Position numbers and translations under genes: made by a program. Below, one piece after another: positions 1-9,194 of a stretch of DNA of 64,000 bases (positions are counted from its first letter, which is position 1; the number at the start of each line of letters is the position of its first letter). The notes below the pieces were generated by a model that saw nothing but the letters and a program-made list of their open reading frames with translations, was not told where the DNA came from and did not search any database. This stretch comes from an uncultured Erwinia sp. (GTDB taxonomy: Bacteria; Pseudomonadota; Gammaproteobacteria; Enterobacterales; Enterobacteriaceae). The DNA lies in contig CAJYIY010000103.1 of NCBI GenBank assembly GCA_913775305.1, positions 1-64,000 on the forward strand, in the 5' to 3' direction.

Positions 1-75
1 ACTCAGAAGTGAAACGCCGTAGCGCCGATGGTAGTGTGGGGCCTCCCCATGCGAGAGTAGGGAACTGCCAGGCAT
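1..75 (+). rRNA. rrf: 5S rRNA, 3' part
   Basis: The first 75 bases match the 3' portion of enterobacterial 5S rRNA, from the segment ACTCAGAAGTGAAACGCCG to the conserved end AACTGCCAGGCAT. About the first 45 bases of the gene lie outside the window. This is the end of an rRNA operon. In E. coli, rrnE lies just upstream of metA, so the position agrees. Confidence 0.96.
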
Positions 76-87
76 CAAATTAAGCAG

Positions 88-114
88 AAGGCCATCCGTA
101 AGGATGGCCTTTTT
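88..114 (+). terminator. rRNA operon terminator
   Basis: A perfect 10 bp stem (AAGGCCATCC / GGATGGCCTT) with a GTAA tetraloop runs into a T-run. It starts 13 bases after the 5S rRNA end and is a textbook intrinsic terminator for the rRNA operon. Confidence 0.93.
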
Positions 115-167
115 GCGTTTGAGGGACTCAGGAAGCGAAAGAACAGACGGTCGCATTCCTGAAGAGA

Positions 168-281
168 CAGGGCACCTACGCCAGCAAGCAGCCAGCCCGC
201 CCGCTGAATTTAGCGTAGCAGGAGCACCGTTCCTGGCGTAGGAAATCCTCAGCGGGATCTGCTGTTTGCTCTCTGACCCTG
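168..281. repeat. long imperfect inverted repeat between 5S rRNA and metA
   Basis: Three pairs of complementary blocks nest around one centre: CAGGG (168-172) with CCCTG (277-281), AGCAAGCAG (183-191) with CTGTTTGCT (262-270), and CCCGCTGA (200-207) with TCAGCGGG (249-256). A competing 10 bp pair, CCTACGCCAG (175-184) with CTGGCGTAGG (233-242), crosses them. No ORF fits. The rest of the 5S-metA gap (115-339) shows nothing else. I do not recognise a named repeat family. Confidence 0.55.
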
Positions 282-339
282 AAACATTTTCAACTATCTT
301 ATGAACAACTCGACTTTTGTGATGCATCACGCTATCTTC

Positions 340-371
340 AGGCATCTGGATGTCTAAACGTATAAACGTGT
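340..371 (+). promoter_or_regulatory. four tandem MetJ boxes upstream of metA
   Basis: Four consecutive 8-mers resemble the met box AGACGTCT: AGGCATCT, GGATGTCT, AAACGTAT and AAACGTGT. They end 18 bases before the metA start codon. Arrays of met boxes bound by MetJ with S-adenosylmethionine repress metA in enterobacteria. The later boxes match less well, as is usual. Confidence 0.82.
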
Positions 372-389
372 GTAGTGAGGAAGTTGACC

Positions 390-1319
390 ATGCCGATCAG
401 GGTTCCTGATGAATTACCAGCCGTGAGTTTTCTGCGCAATGAGAACGTCTTTGTCATGACGTCGACTCGTGCCAGCACTCAGATGATCCGTCCATTGAAG
501 GTGCTGGTACTGAATCTGATGCCGAAAAAGATCGAAACTGAAAATCAGTTTTTACGTCTGCTTTCCAACTCTCCGCTACAGATTGATATTCAGCTGCTGC
601 GCATCGACAGCCGTGAGTCACGCAATACGCCCAGCGAGCACCTGAATAACTTCTATTGTAATTTCGAAGATATCAAGCACGATAATTTCGACGGACTGAT
701 TGTCACCGGTGCACCGCTCGGGCTCGTCGATTTCAACGATGTTGCCTACTGGCCGCAGATTAAGCAGGTACTGCACTGGGCGCGTGAGCACGTGACCTCC
801 ACGCTGTTTGTCTGTTGGGCGGTACAGGCCGCGTTAAACATTCTCTACGGCATTCCCAAGCAGACGCGGGAGAACAAACTGTCTGGCGTATTTGAACATC
901 AGATCCTGCATCCTCATGCGCTGCTGACGCGAGGTTTTGACGATACTTTCCTGGCGCCTCACTCGCGCTATGCCGATTTCCCGGCACAGATCCTGCGTGA
1001 TTATACCGATCTGGAAATCTTTGCCGAATCTGAAAAAACCGGTGCCTATCTCTTTGCCAGTAAAGATAAGCGTCTGGCCTTTGTGACCGGCCATCCGGAG
1101 TATGATGCACTAACGCTCTCGGGCGAATATCACCGCGACTATGAAGCGGGACTGAACCCTGAAATACCCTACAACTATTTCCCACAGGATAACCCTGAGC
1201 TGCCACCGCGTGCCAGCTGGAGAAGCCACGGCAACCTGCTGTTTTCAAACTGGTTAAACTACTACGTTTATCAGATCACGCCGTTCGATCTGCGCCATAT
1301 GAATCCAACACTGGACTAA
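390..1319 (+). CDS. metA: homoserine O-succinyltransferase
   Basis: MetA transfers a succinyl group from succinyl-CoA to homoserine, the committed cytoplasmic step into methionine. The 309-residue product has the same length as E. coli MetA and is recognisable throughout, including the nucleophile-containing segment [12 protein letters not shown] and the C-terminal [16 protein letters not shown]. An in-frame GTG at 375 would add five residues, but it lies in the ribosome binding site (GAGGAAG), so the ATG at 390 is the start. Transcription should be repressed by MetJ through the adjacent boxes. The E. coli genes yjaA and yjaB, between rrnE and metA there, are absent here. Confidence 0.97.
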   Translation: MPIRVPDELPAVSFLRNENVFVMTSTRASTQMIRPLKVLVLNLMPKKIETENQFLRLLSNSPLQIDIQLLRIDSRESRNTPSEHLNNFYCNFEDIKHDNFDGLIVTGAPLGLVDFNDVAYWPQIKQVLHWAREHVTSTLFVCWAVQAALNILYGIPKQTRENKLSGVFEHQILHPHALLTRGFDDTFLAPHSRYADFPAQILRDYTDLEIFAESEKTGAYLFASKDKRLAFVTGHPEYDALTLSGEYHRDYEAGLNPEIPYNYFPQDNPELPPRASWRSHGNLLFSNWLNYYVYQITPFDLRHMNPTLD

Positions 1320-1329
1320 ATTGACTCCA

Positions 1330-1372
1330 CCCGATCGCACGCGAGCGTACTAAGCCGATGGCTGCGATCGGG
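1330..1372 (+). terminator. possible metA terminator hairpin
   Basis: A perfect 10 bp inverted repeat (CCCGATCGCA at 1330-1339, TGCGATCGGG at 1363-1372) begins 11 bases after metA. No T-run follows, so it may act as a 3' end stabiliser or Rho-assisted terminator rather than a strong intrinsic one. Confidence 0.4.
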
Positions 1373-1550
1373 GAAATCGTCACCCTCATTTCTTTGCCAT
1401 TCCCCGACTTTCAACCCCATCTCTGAAGTCACGATCCGCTGAATCGATCCATCCCGTCGTGCGCAATCAGCATGATGAAAACATCTTCATTTATTTATAA
1501 TTTTTTATTGATATCTAAATCAATCAGTTAAATCATTTTCATAATTAAAA

Positions 1551-1582
1551 TGGAAATAGTTTTTGATTTAGTAAATTTACTG
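1551..1582 (+). promoter_or_regulatory. IclR operator / aceB promoter region
   Basis: The segment TGGAAATAGTTTTTGATTTA closely matches the IclR site of the E. coli aceBAK promoter as I remember it, including the preceding AATTAAAA. It lies about 85 bases before aceB inside an AT-rich stretch. IclR repression here would be relieved by glyoxylate or related effectors. iclR itself lies 6.6 kb downstream. The remainder of the metA-aceB gap shows nothing further. Confidence 0.75.
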
Positions 1583-1664
1583 TTTATATTTTGATCCTGC
1601 AGGTTAAAGATTATCCACTTAACGATCGTCACGTCATGCAGACGAAACCGACAGGAGCAGGGGT

Positions 1665-3263
1665 ATGACACAGCAGCTAATCAGCGCGGAACTCACCTTC
1701 CACCGCCAGCCTGGACAGCAGGAGCGCGAAATTCTTACGGATACAGCAGTAGATTTCCTTACCGAACTGGTGACGCGCTTCACGCCCAGTCGCAATGCAC
1801 TGTTGGTGGAGCGGGCGAAAATCCAACGCAAAATTGATGCGGGTGAACTACCTGATTTTATTTCGGAAATGACTTCCATTAAAAAAGAGAACTGGCAGAT
1901 CCGCGGCATACCGGGTGACTTACAGAACCGTCGGGTGGAAATTACCGGCCCCGTTGAACGCAAGATGGTCATCAATGCACTGAATGCCAACGTTAATGTG
2001 TTTATGGCCGACTTCGAAGATTCGCTGGCTCCAGGCTGGGAGAAAGTGATCGCTGGCCAGATCAACCTGCGCGATGCGGTTAACGGCACCATCAGCTACG
2101 TCAATGAAGCCGGTAAGATTTACCAGCTGAAACCCAATCCAGCCGTGCTGATTTGCCGCGTTCGCGGTCTGCACCTGCCGGAAAAGCATGTAACGTGGCG
2201 GGGTGAGGCGATTCCCGGCAGTCTGTTTGACTTCGCCCTCTACTTCTTCCACAACGTTCAGGCCCTGCTGGCAAAAGGTAGCGGTCCCTATTTTTATCTG
2301 CCGAAAACGCAGACGTATCAGGAAGCGGCCTGGTGGAGTGAGGTCTTCAGTTATGCCGAGGATCGCTTTGATCTGCCGCGCGGTACCATCAAGGCCACCC
2401 TATTGATTGAGACGCTGCCCGCGGTATTTCAGATGGATGAGATCCTCTGGAGCCTGCGCGATCACATCGTTGGTCTGAACTGCGGTCGCTGGGATTACAT
2501 CTTCAGCTATATCAAAACGCTGAAAAATCATCCCGATCGCGTCCTGCCGGATCGGCAATCGGTGACGATGGATCAGGGATTTCTCGATGCCTACTCGCGA
2601 CTGCTGATTAAAACCTGCCACCGCCGCGGAGCTTTCGCCATGGGAGGCATGGCCGCTTTTATCCCATGCAAAGACGCGGAGCGTAACGAGTGGGTATTGA
2701 ACAAAGTCAAAGCGGACAAACAGCGTGAGGCCAGCAACGGCCACGATGGCACCTGGATTGCCCATCCCGGACTGGCAGAGACGGTGATGGCGATCTTTAA
2801 CCAGACGCTGGGCGACGGGCTAAACCAGCTGCACGTGACGCGTGAACAGGATGCTGTCATCACTGCCGAACAGCTGCTGGCTCCGTGTCATGGCGAGCGA
2901 ACCGAAGCCGGAATGCGCGCCAATATCCGCGTCGCGGTGCAGTACATCGAAGCCTGGATTAACGGCAACGGCTGTGTGCCGATCTATGGCCTGATGGAAG
3001 ATGCCGCCACGGCGGAAATCTCGCGTACCTCTATCTGGCAGTGGATCCGCCACGGCAAAACCTTACAGGGGGGTGAGGTGGTCACCGAAGCCCTGTTCCG
3101 CAGGATGCTGACCGAAGAGATGCTGGTTATCCGCGAAGAGCTCGGCGCTCAGCGCTTTGAACAGGGACGCTTTGAAGAGGCAGCAGCTTTGATGGAGCGC
3201 ATTACTACCGAATCCGAACTGGTTGAATTCCTGACGTTACCCGGCTACCGCTTACTTCCCTGA
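1665..3263 (+). CDS. aceB: malate synthase A
   Basis: AceB condenses glyoxylate with acetyl-CoA to give malate, the second step of the glyoxylate bypass. The product has 532 residues against 533 in E. coli. Recognisable segments include [15 protein letters not shown] near residue 110, [16 protein letters not shown] near 270 (the malate synthase signature region) and [11 protein letters not shown] near 330. It is the first gene of aceBAK, with 20 bases to aceA and a good ribosome binding site for each. The N-terminus MTQQ aligns with the E. coli start. Confidence 0.97.
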   Translation: MTQQLISAELTFHRQPGQQEREILTDTAVDFLTELVTRFTPSRNALLVERAKIQRKIDAGELPDFISEMTSIKKENWQIRGIPGDLQNRRVEITGPVERKMVINALNANVNVFMADFEDSLAPGWEKVIAGQINLRDAVNGTISYVNEAGKIYQLKPNPAVLICRVRGLHLPEKHVTWRGEAIPGSLFDFALYFFHNVQALLAKGSGPYFYLPKTQTYQEAAWWSEVFSYAEDRFDLPRGTIKATLLIETLPAVFQMDEILWSLRDHIVGLNCGRWDYIFSYIKTLKNHPDRVLPDRQSVTMDQGFLDAYSRLLIKTCHRRGAFAMGGMAAFIPCKDAERNEWVLNKVKADKQREASNGHDGTWIAHPGLAETVMAIFNQTLGDGLNQLHVTREQDAVITAEQLLAPCHGERTEAGMRANIRVAVQYIEAWINGNGCVPIYGLMEDAATAEISRTSIWQWIRHGKTLQGGEVVTEALFRRMLTEEMLVIREELGAQRFEQGRFEEAAALMERITTESELVEFLTLPGYRLLP

Positions 3264-3283
3264 ACTCGACAAGGAGCACTGCT

Positions 3284-4588
3284 ATGACTTCTCGTACCCA
3301 ACAGATCCAACAAATCGAACAATCCCGACGCGATGCACGCTGGGAAGGTATTACTCGCCCCTACAGCGCGGAAGACGTGGTGAAACTGCGTGGTTCAGTG
3401 AATCCGGCCTGTACGCTGGCTCAGCAGGGGGCTGAAAAGCTGTGGGCGCTGCTCAACGGTGGGGCGAAAAAAGGCTACGTTAACAGCCTCGGTGCGCTGA
3501 CCGGCGGTCAGGCATTACAGCAGGCGAAAGCGGGAATTGAAGCGATTTACCTCTCGGGCTGGCAGGTGGCGGCAGATGCTAACCTGGCCTCCAGCATGTA
3601 CCCGGACCAGTCACTCTATCCGGTGAACTCGGTACCGTCGGTGGTTGAGCGCATCAACAACAGCTTCCAGCGTGCGGATCAGATCCAGTGGGCCAGTGAC
3701 ATTGAACCGGGCGATCCGCGTTACACAGACTATTTTCTGCCCATTGTGGCCGATGCGGAGGCCGGTTTTGGTGGCGTGCTGAATGCCTTTGAGCTGATGA
3801 AGTCGATGATCCAGGCCGGTGCTGCCGGAGTCCACTTCGAAGATCAGCTGGCCTCAGTGAAAAAATGCGGGCACATGGGCGGAAAAGTACTGGTGCCCAC
3901 TCAGGAAGCCATACAGAAACTGGTTGCCGCACGACTGGCTGCCGATGTCGTGGGGGTGCCGACGGTGCTGATCGCCCGCACCGATGCTGATGCAGCTGAC
4001 CTGCTGACCTCCGACTGCGATGAGTACGATCGTGAATTCGTCACCGGCGAACGCACTCAGGAAGGATTTTACCGTACCCGCGCCGGGATCGAGCAGGCGA
4101 TCAGCCGTGGGCTGGCCTATGCGCAGTATGCCGATATGATCTGGTGTGAAACCTCAAAACCGGATCTCGACCAGGCGCGACGCTTCGCTGAAGCCATTCA
4201 CGCCCGCTTCCCGGGCAAGCTGCTGGCCTATAACTGTTCGCCGTCGTTTAACTGGAAGAAGAATCTCGACGATCGCACTATTGCTCAGTTCCAGCAGGCG
4301 CTGTCGGATATGGGTTACAAATACCAGTTCATCACGCTGGCGGGTATCCACAGCATGTGGTTCAACATGTTTGATCTCGCACAGGCCTATGCGCAGGGTG
4401 AGGGCATGCGTCACTACGTCGAAAAAGTACAACAGCCGGAATTTGCCGCTATCGATAAGGGCTACACCTTCTCTTCCCATCAGCAGGAAGTGGGAACCGG
4501 CTACTTTGACCACGTAACCACGATTATTCAGGGCGGCAGCTCTTCCGTGACCGCGCTCACCGGCTCTACCGAAGAAGATCAGTTCTGA
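3284..4588 (+). CDS. aceA: isocitrate lyase
   Basis: AceA splits isocitrate into glyoxylate and succinate, diverting carbon from the TCA cycle during growth on acetate or fatty acids. The 434-residue protein carries the catalytic motif [17 protein letters not shown], with the active-site cysteine near residue 195. It also has the Mg-binding [11 protein letters not shown] and the [12 protein letters not shown] segment. It follows aceB in the operon. A stable hairpin after its stop separates it from aceK and fits the known need for far less AceK than AceA. Confidence 0.98.
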   Translation: MTSRTQQIQQIEQSRRDARWEGITRPYSAEDVVKLRGSVNPACTLAQQGAEKLWALLNGGAKKGYVNSLGALTGGQALQQAKAGIEAIYLSGWQVAADANLASSMYPDQSLYPVNSVPSVVERINNSFQRADQIQWASDIEPGDPRYTDYFLPIVADAEAGFGGVLNAFELMKSMIQAGAAGVHFEDQLASVKKCGHMGGKVLVPTQEAIQKLVAARLAADVVGVPTVLIARTDADAADLLTSDCDEYDREFVTGERTQEGFYRTRAGIEQAISRGLAYAQYADMIWCETSKPDLDQARRFAEAIHARFPGKLLAYNCSPSFNWKKNLDDRTIAQFQQALSDMGYKYQFITLAGIHSMWFNMFDLAQAYAQGEGMRHYVEKVQQPEFAAIDKGYTFSSHQQEVGTGYFDHVTTIIQGGSSSVTALTGSTEEDQF

Positions 4589-4593
4589 CAAAC

Positions 4594-4613
4594 GGCGGGC
4601 CGTCTGGCTCGCC
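4594..4613 (+). promoter_or_regulatory. intercistronic hairpin between aceA and aceK
   Basis: GGCGGGC (4594-4600) pairs with GCTCGCC (4607-4613), one pair being G-T. It starts 5 bases after aceA and lies about 35 bases before aceK. In E. coli, intercistronic structure here lowers aceK expression. No T-run follows, so read-through is expected. Confidence 0.55.
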
Positions 4614-4647
4614 CCATAATCGCATTGCCCGGTTGATGAGGTGAACG

Positions 4648-6453
4648 ATGTCGGAGAGAGAAACGCTGATAGCCAGAACTATCCTGCAGGGATTCGATGC
4701 ACAGTACGGCCGCTTCCTGGACATTACTGCCGGTGCCCAGCAGCGCTTTGAGCAGGCTGACTGGCAGGTGGTACAGCGGGCGATGAAAGCGCGTATCCAC
4801 CTGTACGATCACCACGTCGGGCTGGTTGTTGAACAGCTGCGCAGCATTACCGGTACGCAGTCAGAAGATCGTGACTTCCTGCAGCAGGTCAAAAATATCT
4901 ACACCGACCTGCTGCCGGACTATCCGCGCTTTGAAATCGCTGAAAGCTTTTTCAATTCCGTTTACTGCCGTCTGTTCAGCCATCAGTCGCTGACCCCGGA
5001 ACGACTGTTTATTTTCAGCTCCCAGCCGGAGCAGCGTTTTCGTATGATCCCGCGGCCACTCGCGCGGGAGTTTAGCGCGTCAGCGGGCTGGCGGCCGCTG
5101 TTAACTCGCCTGCTGCACGATCTGCCGCTGCGTCTGCCCTGGCAGGATCTGCCGCGGGATATCCAATTCATCATCAGCCACCTGCGGGAAAATTTCAGCG
5201 AAAGTGAGCTGCAGCAGGCAACGCTGCAGGTGGCTAACGAGCTGTTTTATCGTAACAAAGCCGCGTGGCTGGTGGCTAAACTACGTACGCCTTCAGGAGT
5301 CTGCGCATTCCTGATGCCAATCCACCGCAGTGACGCGGGTGAACTGTTTATCGACACCTGCCTGACCCGCAACCGTGAAGCCAGCATCGTTTTTGGCTTT
5401 GCCCGCTCTTACTTCATGGTGTATGCGCCGCTGCCCGCCGCGCTGGTGGAATGGCTGCGGGAGATCCTGCCGGGCAAAACCACCGCTGAACTATATATGG
5501 CGATTGGCTGCCAGAAGCATGGTAAAACGGAAAGCTACCGGGAATACCTCAGCCATATGGCCGCGACCCGCGAGCAGTTCGTTATTGCTCCCGGCGTTCC
5601 GGGGCTGGTGATGCTGGTATTTACCCTGCCGGGATTTGACAGGGTCTTTAAAGTGATTAAAGACACCTTCGCGCCGCAAAAAGAGGTCACACCGCAGCGG
5701 GTGCGCGAGTGCTATCAGCTGGTCAAGGAGCACGATCGCGTTGGCCGCATGGCCGACACGCAGGAATTTGAAAACTTTGCTATTGAACAGGGAAGACTCA
5801 GCCCGGACCTACTGGCCACGCTGTGGCGTGAGGTGCCGGAAAAACTCCAGCAGCAGGGCGAGATGCTCATCATTAATCATCTGTATATGGAACGTCGGAT
5901 GATGCCGCTCAACCTGTGGCTGGAACAGGCCGACGATCGGCAGCGACACGATGCGATTGAAGAGTACGGCAATGCGGTAAAACAGCTGGCGGCGGCCAAT
6001 ATTTTTCCCGGTGATATGCTGTATAAAAATTTCGGTGTGACCCGCCATGGAAGGGTGGTGTTTTACGACTACGATGAAATCAGCTACATGACTGAAGTAA
6101 ACTTCCGCGATATTCCGCCGCCGCGTTATCCGGAGGATGAACTGAGCCATGAACCGTGGTACAGCGTTGCACCGGAAGATGTCTTTCCGGAAGAGTTTCG
6201 TCACTACCTCTGTGCGGACCCGAAGATAGCGCGGCTGTTCGACGAAATGCACGGTGAACTGTTCCGCGCCGATTTTTGGCGCGGGTTACAGCAACAGATC
6301 CGCAACGGGCACATTGAAGATGTTTTTGCCTACCGTCGCCGACAGCGCTTTTGTCAGCGCTACGGTGACGGTCTGCCCGGTCTGGCGTGTCGACAATCAG
6401 GTGTAGAAGTAGCGCACCACGTGGAAAAATACCGGTGCGGCAAAGCAGAGTGA
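4648..6453 (+). CDS. aceK: isocitrate dehydrogenase kinase/phosphatase
   Basis: AceK phosphorylates and dephosphorylates isocitrate dehydrogenase (Icd), setting flux between the TCA cycle and the glyoxylate bypass. The protein has 601 residues, a little longer than E. coli AceK (578). It carries the ATP-site region [18 protein letters not shown] near residue 315 and the catalytic-type segments [18 protein letters not shown] and [18 protein letters not shown] near 450-480. The last 57 bases overlap, tail to tail, the CdsA-like gene on the other strand. The extra C-terminal residues after [10 protein letters not shown] look non-conserved. Confidence 0.95.
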   Translation: MSERETLIARTILQGFDAQYGRFLDITAGAQQRFEQADWQVVQRAMKARIHLYDHHVGLVVEQLRSITGTQSEDRDFLQQVKNIYTDLLPDYPRFEIAESFFNSVYCRLFSHQSLTPERLFIFSSQPEQRFRMIPRPLAREFSASAGWRPLLTRLLHDLPLRLPWQDLPRDIQFIISHLRENFSESELQQATLQVANELFYRNKAAWLVAKLRTPSGVCAFLMPIHRSDAGELFIDTCLTRNREASIVFGFARSYFMVYAPLPAALVEWLREILPGKTTAELYMAIGCQKHGKTESYREYLSHMAATREQFVIAPGVPGLVMLVFTLPGFDRVFKVIKDTFAPQKEVTPQRVRECYQLVKEHDRVGRMADTQEFENFAIEQGRLSPDLLATLWREVPEKLQQQGEMLIINHLYMERRMMPLNLWLEQADDRQRHDAIEEYGNAVKQLAAANIFPGDMLYKNFGVTRHGRVVFYDYDEISYMTEVNFRDIPPPRYPEDELSHEPWYSVAPEDVFPEEFRHYLCADPKIARLFDEMHGELFRADFWRGLQQQIRNGHIEDVFAYRRRQRFCQRYGDGLPGLACRQSGVEVAHHVEKYRCGKAE

Positions 6454-7329
6454 ATCAATGCGGTCCATCATGCCGCCGTGCCCTTCAAGCATAGCACCGA
6501 AATCTTTCACCCCGCGATCGCGCTTGATAGCCGACATGCACAGGCCGCCAAGGAAGCCGAGCAGGGTGATAAGGAGTGAGATCAGGAACGCCTGCCAGGG
6601 AGCAAAAGGTGTTATCCACCACAGCCCCATGCCGACCAGGCTGGCGCTGAGGATCCCGCCAACAAAGCCCTCAACCGTTTTGTTTGGGCTAAGCTTCGGC
6701 ACAATCGGCCGCTTGCCCCAAAGTTTGCCGAAGACATACTGCAGGACATCGGAGATCTGCACCACAATCATCAGGAACAGCAGCAGCTTGATGTTCTGCT
6801 GCCCATAGCCGGGGATCGACAGCATCAGCAGCGCCGGTGCGTGGCTGATACAGTAAACGGCAATCATCATGCTCCACTGAATTTTGGCCGCACGCTCCAG
6901 GAAATGGCTGGTATCTCCCGCCAGGGCCAGCCGGGCAGGGATAAACAGCCAGGCGTACACCGGGATCAGGATGACAAACACGCCGTACCATTCGATGCCG
7001 ACCAGCAGGTACTGTAACGGCAGAATGATAAAGAAGCACCAGAACAGTGTCTCATGATCGCTCCTGCGCGTTGGCAACAGGGTGATGCACTCCCGCAGCG
7101 CATAGAACGACATCAGCATAAACAGCACTGTCGAACCTATTGGTCCGAGCGTCATCGCCAGCACCGTGATAATGCACATCACCCACCAGGCGCGAATGCG
7201 AGCGTTGAGGTTGGCGATGGTGTCGTTCTGCTTAAACTTCGCCAGTACGCCGCCGATAATGCTGGCCACCACCAGCAGGCCAAACAGGCCGCACAGCAGC
7301 CAGCTCAGTTCGGTATCCCAGATTTTCAT
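6397..7329 (-). CDS. CdsA-family phosphatidate cytidylyltransferase (YnbB-like)
   Basis: The 310-residue membrane protein has about eight hydrophobic segments. It ends with the CDP-diglyceride synthase signature: [20 protein letters not shown] followed by GMMDRID, including the paired acidic and histidine residues. Members use CTP and phosphatidic acid to make CDP-diacylglycerol. It resembles E. coli YnbB more than the housekeeping CdsA (family assignment by eye). Its start ATG overlaps the stop of the acyltransferase upstream (ATGA), so the two are co-translated. E. coli has no such genes between aceK and iclR, where it has arpA. Its physiological role here is unknown. Confidence 0.88.
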   Translation of the reverse strand: MKIWDTELSWLLCGLFGLLVVASIIGGVLAKFKQNDTIANLNARIRAWWVMCIITVLAMTLGPIGSTVLFMLMSFYALRECITLLPTRRSDHETLFWCFFIILPLQYLLVGIEWYGVFVILIPVYAWLFIPARLALAGDTSHFLERAAKIQWSMMIAVYCISHAPALLMLSIPGYGQQNIKLLLFLMIVVQISDVLQYVFGKLWGKRPIVPKLSPNKTVEGFVGGILSASLVGMGLWWITPFAPWQAFLISLLITLLGFLGGLCMSAIKRDRGVKDFGAMLEGHGGMMDRIDSLCFAAPVFFHVVRYFYT

Positions 7330-8009
7330 GGTGCAATCGCCTCCAGTGCGGCTTTGGTCCTTGCCAGAAAGGCCTGTTTGTCTTCTCCTTCGGCCACGCC
7401 CGGCTGCGGCGTACCAAAGGTGGCGCTACAGATAATCGGCACCACCAGCCGCGAGCCTTTCGGCAGCACCCGATTAAGATTGTCCAGCCATACCGGGACC
7501 AGTTCGACCTGCGGATAGGCTTTCGAGAGGTGATAAAGACCACTCTTAAAAGGGTTAAGCTGCTCCCCGCTACCGCGCGTACCTTCGGGAAACAGAATAA
7601 GCGAATGCTGGTTGTCCAGCGCCTGCTTCAATGGCAGCAGGACGTCTTTGTTCACTACCGCCCCGTTTGCGATCTGCTTTTCGGCGGGTTCAGCCTCATG
7701 CTGTCCGGTTGGGCGCCGCTCAACCAGCACTGCGCCGAAGATACGTAAAGCCAGATAGCGCTTCAGGCGTGAACCCAGCCAGTAGTCGGCAGCGGCGACC
7801 GGATGAACCTGTGTACGCATCTGCGGCGGCAGGCTGGACCAGATCACCAGTCCGTCGAGGTGGCTGCTGTGATTGGCATAGTAAATACGAATTTTTTCCG
7901 GCTCCGGCTCGCTTTGCCAGCGGGAGCGTATACCGGTCAGAAAACGGCAAACGGTGACCAGCAGTGCGCTGACCAGGCGGCGATCGGCAGACAGGCGTGG
8001 CTCAGACAT
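7326..8009 (-). CDS. PlsC-like 1-acylglycerol-3-phosphate acyltransferase family protein
   Basis: The protein has 227 residues. It shows the lysophospholipid acyltransferase motif H-x4-D in YANHSSHLDGLVIW near residue 46, and the block III motif LILFPEGTRGSGEQL near 140. Enzymes of this family make phosphatidic acid from lysophosphatidic acid, which the overlapping CdsA-like partner would use, so the pair could form a short phospholipid precursor route. It lies 153 bases downstream of iclR on the same strand and may have its own promoter. It is not the housekeeping plsC by context. Substrate is inferred from family only. Confidence 0.85.
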   Translation of the reverse strand: MSEPRLSADRRLVSALLVTVCRFLTGIRSRWQSEPEPEKIRIYYANHSSHLDGLVIWSSLPPQMRTQVHPVAAADYWLGSRLKRYLALRIFGAVLVERRPTGQHEAEPAEKQIANGAVVNKDVLLPLKQALDNQHSLILFPEGTRGSGEQLNPFKSGLYHLSKAYPQVELVPVWLDNLNRVLPKGSRLVVPIICSATFGTPQPGVAEGEDKQAFLARTKAALEAIAP

Positions 8010-8162
8010 CAGTCAGTTTCTCCTGTCGTTTAAGGACGTTACAAGTCGGGCATACGGTCCCGTCTTTCGCAGTTTGTCCCGGTAAAACAGGTGAAGATGA
8101 ACATCCTTATCCATATCAAACCCTCAGCGTTGAAAAAACGACCAGACGGTGTCAACACGTGC

Positions 8163-8996
8163 TCAGTGGCTACCGCCATATTCGCGGGTGATCTCTTTTG
8201 CCGCTTTGATCACCATCGCCCCAATCTCGGTCACGCGATCGTCGGTGATGCGAGAAATCGGGCCGGAGATCGACAGCGCAGCAAACGGTTCACGGTGCTC
8301 GTCGTAAATGCAGGCTGCAACGCAGCGTAATCCCAGCGCATGCTCCTCATCATCAAAGGCATAGCCTGCTTTGCGCGCCTGCGCCAGATTATCTTTCAGA
8401 CTCTGCGGAGACATCAACGTTTTCGACGTATAGTGATGCAACCCCTGACGGTGCAGCAGCTCGGTCATCTGTTTTTCATTGAGATTAGCCAGGAAAGCCT
8501 TACCCGCGCCGGAGGCGTGCATTGGCAGTTTGCCGCCAATCGGGGCGGACATACGCATCAGCTGGGTACACTGCACCTGATCGATAATCACTGCCTGATG
8601 ATCGCTGAGATCCAGCACGGCCAGATTCACCGTTTCACCGGACTCCTCCATCAGCCTGCGCAGCACCGGGTGAACCAGCGCCAGCAGATTACGGCTTTGC
8701 AAAAAGCTGCTGCCAACGACAAATGCATGCGCACCGATGGTCCACAATCCTAAATCACCCACCTGGCGCACGAACCCCTGCTGTTGCATGGTCGTCAGCA
8801 GGCGATGCGTGGTGGAGTTGGGCAGCCCTGCCTGCTGGGCCAGTTCGGTGAGCGCCACGCTGCCGTGGGACTCGGCAATGAACTCCAGTAGCTTCAGACC
8901 GCGGGTTAACGACTGAACCTGGCCAGCAGGTTGGGCTGTCTGAGCGCTGGCAGTACGAGGTTTTTTGCCGCGTTTAACCGGGACGGGGATTGCCAT
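8163..8996 (-). CDS. iclR: glyoxylate bypass repressor IclR
   Basis: IclR represses aceBAK and its own gene. The 277-residue protein has a winged helix-turn-helix (ALTELAQQAGLPNSTTHRLL, residues about 47-66) and the effector domain, with MSAPIGGKLPMHASGAGKAF near 150 and the C-terminal family signature near 240. The length matches E. coli (274). It sits between metH (divergent) and the acyltransferase gene. An IclR box lies just upstream, implying autoregulation. Confidence 0.96.
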   Translation of the reverse strand: MAIPVPVKRGKKPRTASAQTAQPAGQVQSLTRGLKLLEFIAESHGSVALTELAQQAGLPNSTTHRLLTTMQQQGFVRQVGDLGLWTIGAHAFVVGSSFLQSRNLLALVHPVLRRLMEESGETVNLAVLDLSDHQAVIIDQVQCTQLMRMSAPIGGKLPMHASGAGKAFLANLNEKQMTELLHRQGLHHYTSKTLMSPQSLKDNLAQARKAGYAFDDEEHALGLRCVAACIYDEHREPFAALSISGPISRITDDRVTEIGAMVIKAAKEITREYGGSH

Positions 8997-9022
8997 ATCT
9001 GAGTCCTTAATTTTTCACCATA

Positions 9023-9037
9023 TGGAAATCATTTTCG
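9023..9037 (-). promoter_or_regulatory. IclR box upstream of iclR
   Basis: TGGAAATCATTTTCG is a near-palindrome matching the IclR autoregulatory site TGGAAATNATTTCCA with two mismatches at its end. It lies 27 bases from the iclR start, where binding would block the promoter. Confidence 0.7.
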
Positions 9038-9095
9038 TTTTATTGGCTAATAATGCAACGCGTTGCTTTCTGGTCGGATCAGTTCGCTGATTAAC

Positions 9096-9108
9096 TGAAA
9101 ATGTCTCA
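9096..9108 (+). promoter_or_regulatory. possible MetR site upstream of metH
   Basis: TGAAAATGTCTCA fits the MetR consensus TGAA-N5-TTCA with one mismatch and lies 87 bases before the metH start. MetR activates metH in E. coli. This is a single weak match, so it remains tentative. Confidence 0.4.
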
Positions 9109-9194
9109 CCAGCCATCGCTGTTACCTGCGTAAAAGTTGTGCCAGGATGACCAGCAGGCAGTGGAGCTTTTGGTGACGCGTAAGGGGCTGGGTG

